This document shows, piece by piece, positions 62,090 through 64,000 of a DNA stretch of 64,000 nt (position 1 is the first letter of the stretch; each line of letters opens with the position of its first letter). Location of the stretch: contig NZ_VZZK01000014.1 in NCBI RefSeq assembly GCF_008806385.1, positions 1 through 64,000 of the forward strand, read 5' to 3'. The notes beneath the pieces were generated by a model. The model had not been told where the DNA came from and made no database searches. It saw only the letters and a program-made list of their open reading frames with translations. The DNA is from Methylobacterium soli (lineage in GTDB: Bacteria; Pseudomonadota; Alphaproteobacteria; Rhizobiales; Beijerinckiaceae). The translations under genes were made by a program, and so were the position numbers.

Positions 62090-64000
62090 ATGATGTATGT
62101 CCGGAAAAGGGGGGTGGGCTTGTCGTACTTCGCCGAGAATTACTCAAAGCTGCGGTTCCCGCTCGCGCACGGTGACGCACCAGGCTTCCGGGATGCACAA
62201 CGAGGAGCGTTATTCGCTGTTGGTGCTCATTTCAGCCGTCTTTCCGAGCCTGCAATCGTCACTATGCCTACAGGCTCCGGGAAGACAGCAGTGCTACAAG
62301 CAAGCGCACTATTGTTGCGCGCTACCCGGGTGCTCGTTCTCACCCCAAGCCGATTAGTCCGCGAGCAGATTGCTGAGGATTTTAAAACTCTCGGCGTCCT
62401 CAAGCGACTCGGAGCTGTCCCCGATGATATAGAACTTCCGCGAGTGATGACCGCCGCTAAACGGGTAATCGACGCGGACAGTTGGTCAGAAATGCGCGAC
62501 TTCGATGTCGTTGTCGCCACCGTTCCGAGTGTGAGTCCGAACCTCAATGAGGTCGCCGCCCCGCCAGCCGACTTATTCGACGTCGTCCTCGTCGACGAAG
62601 CTCATCACAGCCCAGCAATAACATGGGCCATGACACTGGGATTTTTTCCAGAGGCAAAGAAGGTCTTATTTACAGCAACGCCGTTTCGCCGGGACGATCG
62701 AGAGATCAAAGGCCGCTTTGTTTACACTTACGATTTGAAAAGCGCATACCGTGACCACGTCTTCGGGCATATTGAGTACCAGCCAGTAGATCTATTACCA
62801 CTTTCTGAGAATGACGAAAACGACGAAGATATTGCAATCGCACGTGCCGCTGAGAAAAAATTTCAAGCTGATCGCTCAGCGGGCTTCACACACCTCCTAA
62901 TGGTTCGCACAGATAGCCGAGCAAGAGCCGCAGCCCTCGAAAAAATCTACGCAGAAAAAACGGGTCTTAAGCTTAAGCTTGTACACGGCGGACAATCTCT
63001 TGGCCATGTCAAGAAGGTGCTCACACGCCTCTCAGAAAACGATCTTGATGGCGTCATTTGTGTGAACATGTTGGGCGAGGGCTTTGACATGCCACGCCTC
63101 AAGATAGCAGCCGTCCACGCTCCTCACCGGTCGTTGGCGGTCACACTCCAATTCATCGGGCGCTTCGCACGCACAGCGGGAGAAAATCTCGGCCAGGCTA
63201 CGTTCATCGCAAGCCGCTCCAGTGTAAAAGTAGAGGCAGAGAAGCTGTATGCAGCCGGCGCCGTATGGGCAGAGATCATTCCAAATCTCAGTGAAGCACG
63301 AGTCCAGCGGGAACTTGCTCTAAGGGAAACCTTAGAAAGTTTTGATTCTGAAGCGTCTACGATTGCCGCTCTATCCGACCTTTCTCTTTACACCCTGTCC
63401 CCTTACGCCCACGTTAAGATTTTTCGCCTGCGAGAGGAGTTCGATATACGGACCACACCGTCGTTCGGATTCGACAGAGAGCAAGTCTTTGGCAGAATTA
63501 GTGAATCGACAAATTCGAGTATCTATGTCACGCGTAAGACAACAAAGGTGCCATGGTCGACGGATGACAGGCTGACCGATGTAAGATTTGACCTGTTTGT
63601 CCTCTATTACGACGCGTCAGCAAAATTATTATTTGTCTGTGCGTCAAAAAGGTCAGATGGACTCTATCGCCGCATTGTGCGGGATCTTGTAGGCTATGAT
63701 CCGAAAATCCTCGGGCTATCATCTCTAAACCGCGCATTGAAGGAACTGCAGAATGCGCGCTTTTACAATGTTGGAATGCGAAATCGGCAACAATCCAGCC
63801 TTACCGAATCCTATCGTATGATAACGGGCTCAAGGGCAGATGAAGCAATTCGTCCAGAGGACTCACGTTTGTTTCATCGGGGCCATTGTTTCGGCAGCGC
63901 CGTTGAAAACGGAATTGATGTAACAATTGGGCTCAGCAGCGCCTCTAAGATATGGAGCAACACCTCACTTTCGTTGCTCGAACTTCTTACTTGGTGTCAG
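62090..64000 (+). CDS. superfamily 2 DEAD/DEAH helicase (N-terminal 637 residues, runs off the window)
   Basis: An uninterrupted frame from the ATG at 62090 (AAGGA about 10 bases upstream) to the last base of the window. Helicase motifs are clear: Walker A MPTGSGKT at 59-66, TPSRLVREQ for motif Ia, DEAHH at 170-174 for motif II, FTATPF near 194-199 for motif III, LGEGFDMPRLKIAAVHAPHR for motif V and LQFIGRFAR for motif VI. Beyond the helicase core about 260 residues of an unidentified domain are visible. Position behind an integrase and low GC fit restriction- or Hachiman-like defence helicases, but no partner gene is in view, so the system cannot be named. Confidence 0.88.
   Translation, partial: MMYVRKRGVGLSYFAENYSKLRFPLAHGDAPGFRDAQRGALFAVGAHFSRLSEPAIVTMPTGSGKTAVLQASALLLRATRVLVLTPSRLVREQIAEDFKTLGVLKRLGAVPDDIELPRVMTAAKRVIDADSWSEMRDFDVVVATVPSVSPNLNEVAAPPADLFDVVLVDEAHHSPAITWAMTLGFFPEAKKVLFTATPFRRDDREIKGRFVYTYDLKSAYRDHVFGHIEYQPVDLLPLSENDENDEDIAIARAAEKKFQADRSAGFTHLLMVRTDSRARAAALEKIYAEKTGLKLKLVHGGQSLGHVKKVLTRLSENDLDGVICVNMLGEGFDMPRLKIAAVHAPHRSLAVTLQFIGRFARTAGENLGQATFIASRSSVKVEAEKLYAAGAVWAEIIPNLSEARVQRELALRETLESFDSEASTIAALSDLSLYTLSPYAHVKIFRLREEFDIRTTPSFGFDREQVFGRISESTNSSIYVTRKTTKVPWSTDDRLTDVRFDLFVLYYDASAKLLFVCASKRSDGLYRRIVRDLVGYDPKILGLSSLNRALKELQNARFYNVGMRNRQQSSLTESYRMITGSRADEAIRPEDSRLFHRGHCFGSAVENGIDVTIGLSSASKIWSNTSLSLLELLTWCQ

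Larger units (their letters stand above)
60473..64000. mobile_element. genomic island, left end (incomplete)
   Basis: The island probably begins at the tRNA-Ser fragment, contains a P4-type integrase and continues with a lower-GC helicase gene past the window edge. GC content falls from typical host level to near 50% beyond 61.9 kb. The right boundary is not seen. Confidence 0.7.

Overview
The window is high-GC DNA (clearly above 65% in most genes) from an alphaproteobacterium of the Rhizobiales, most likely Methylobacterium or a close relative. Pointers are small families typical of that group (DUF6894, a GCG_CRPN-type Gly/Tyr-rich protein, DUF1236, DUF4344, a short Lys-rich protein) and many Crp/Fnr, XRE and two-component regulators. 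No rRNA, intact tRNA or CRISPR array was found.

Layout. 1-5.1 kb: the tail of an HlyD-type secretion adaptor, a small membrane protein, a large hybrid sensor kinase and its LuxR-type response regulator. 5.2-9.0 kb: a three-gene molybdenum aldehyde oxidoreductase operon of the PaoABC type. 9.2-14.0 kb: small exported or membrane proteins, a DsbD-like thiol:disulfide transporter, a coiled-coil membrane protein and a spermidine-synthase-like protein. 14.0-16.6 kb: a decayed, partly AT-rich zone with a possible caspase-like mini-protein, a broken gene and a Cys-rich secreted protein whose frame is cut by a stop right after its signal peptide.

16.6-29.0 kb holds the most interesting object: nine tightly packed plus-strand genes, none of a family I recognise. 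Six encode mutual paralogues that share an aromatic-Pro N-terminal module and a second internal module; the last two are a pair of small beta-rich paralogues. No signal peptides or membrane segments are seen, so the products are probably cytoplasmic or assemble into a complex. An XRE regulator with a palindromic operator and two Crp/Fnr regulators follow on the minus strand.

31.7-43.4 kb: assorted housekeeping and stress genes (aquaporin Z, a putative metallopeptidase, DUF1254/DUF1214, a ketopantoate-reductase-like enzyme, an outer-membrane SphA-like protein, an AraC regulator), with a fourfold array of terminator-like hairpins and three copies of a GTAAC-Y-GTAAC direct repeat. 43.5-47.9 kb: two pseudogenes (a CPA2 antiporter/USP protein and an MFS permease with one nonsense codon), a class II aldolase and a LysR regulator with an operator palindrome.

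48.8-58.4 kb: an iron-siderophore uptake locus. TonB-dependent receptor, PiuC dioxygenase, ExbB, ExbD and TonB run on plus; a DUF2946-like protein, a PepSY reductase-type membrane protein and a second receptor run towards them on minus. The receptors bind ferric siderophore, ExbBD-TonB supplies the energy, and the PepSY protein may reduce the iron. 58.7-59.8 kb: a conserved small protein and an Hsp20 chaperone.

From about 60.5 kb to the end a genomic island begins: a tRNA-Ser 3'-end fragment next to a terminator, a P4-type tyrosine integrase, and a lower-GC superfamily 2 helicase that runs off the window and may belong to a defence system.
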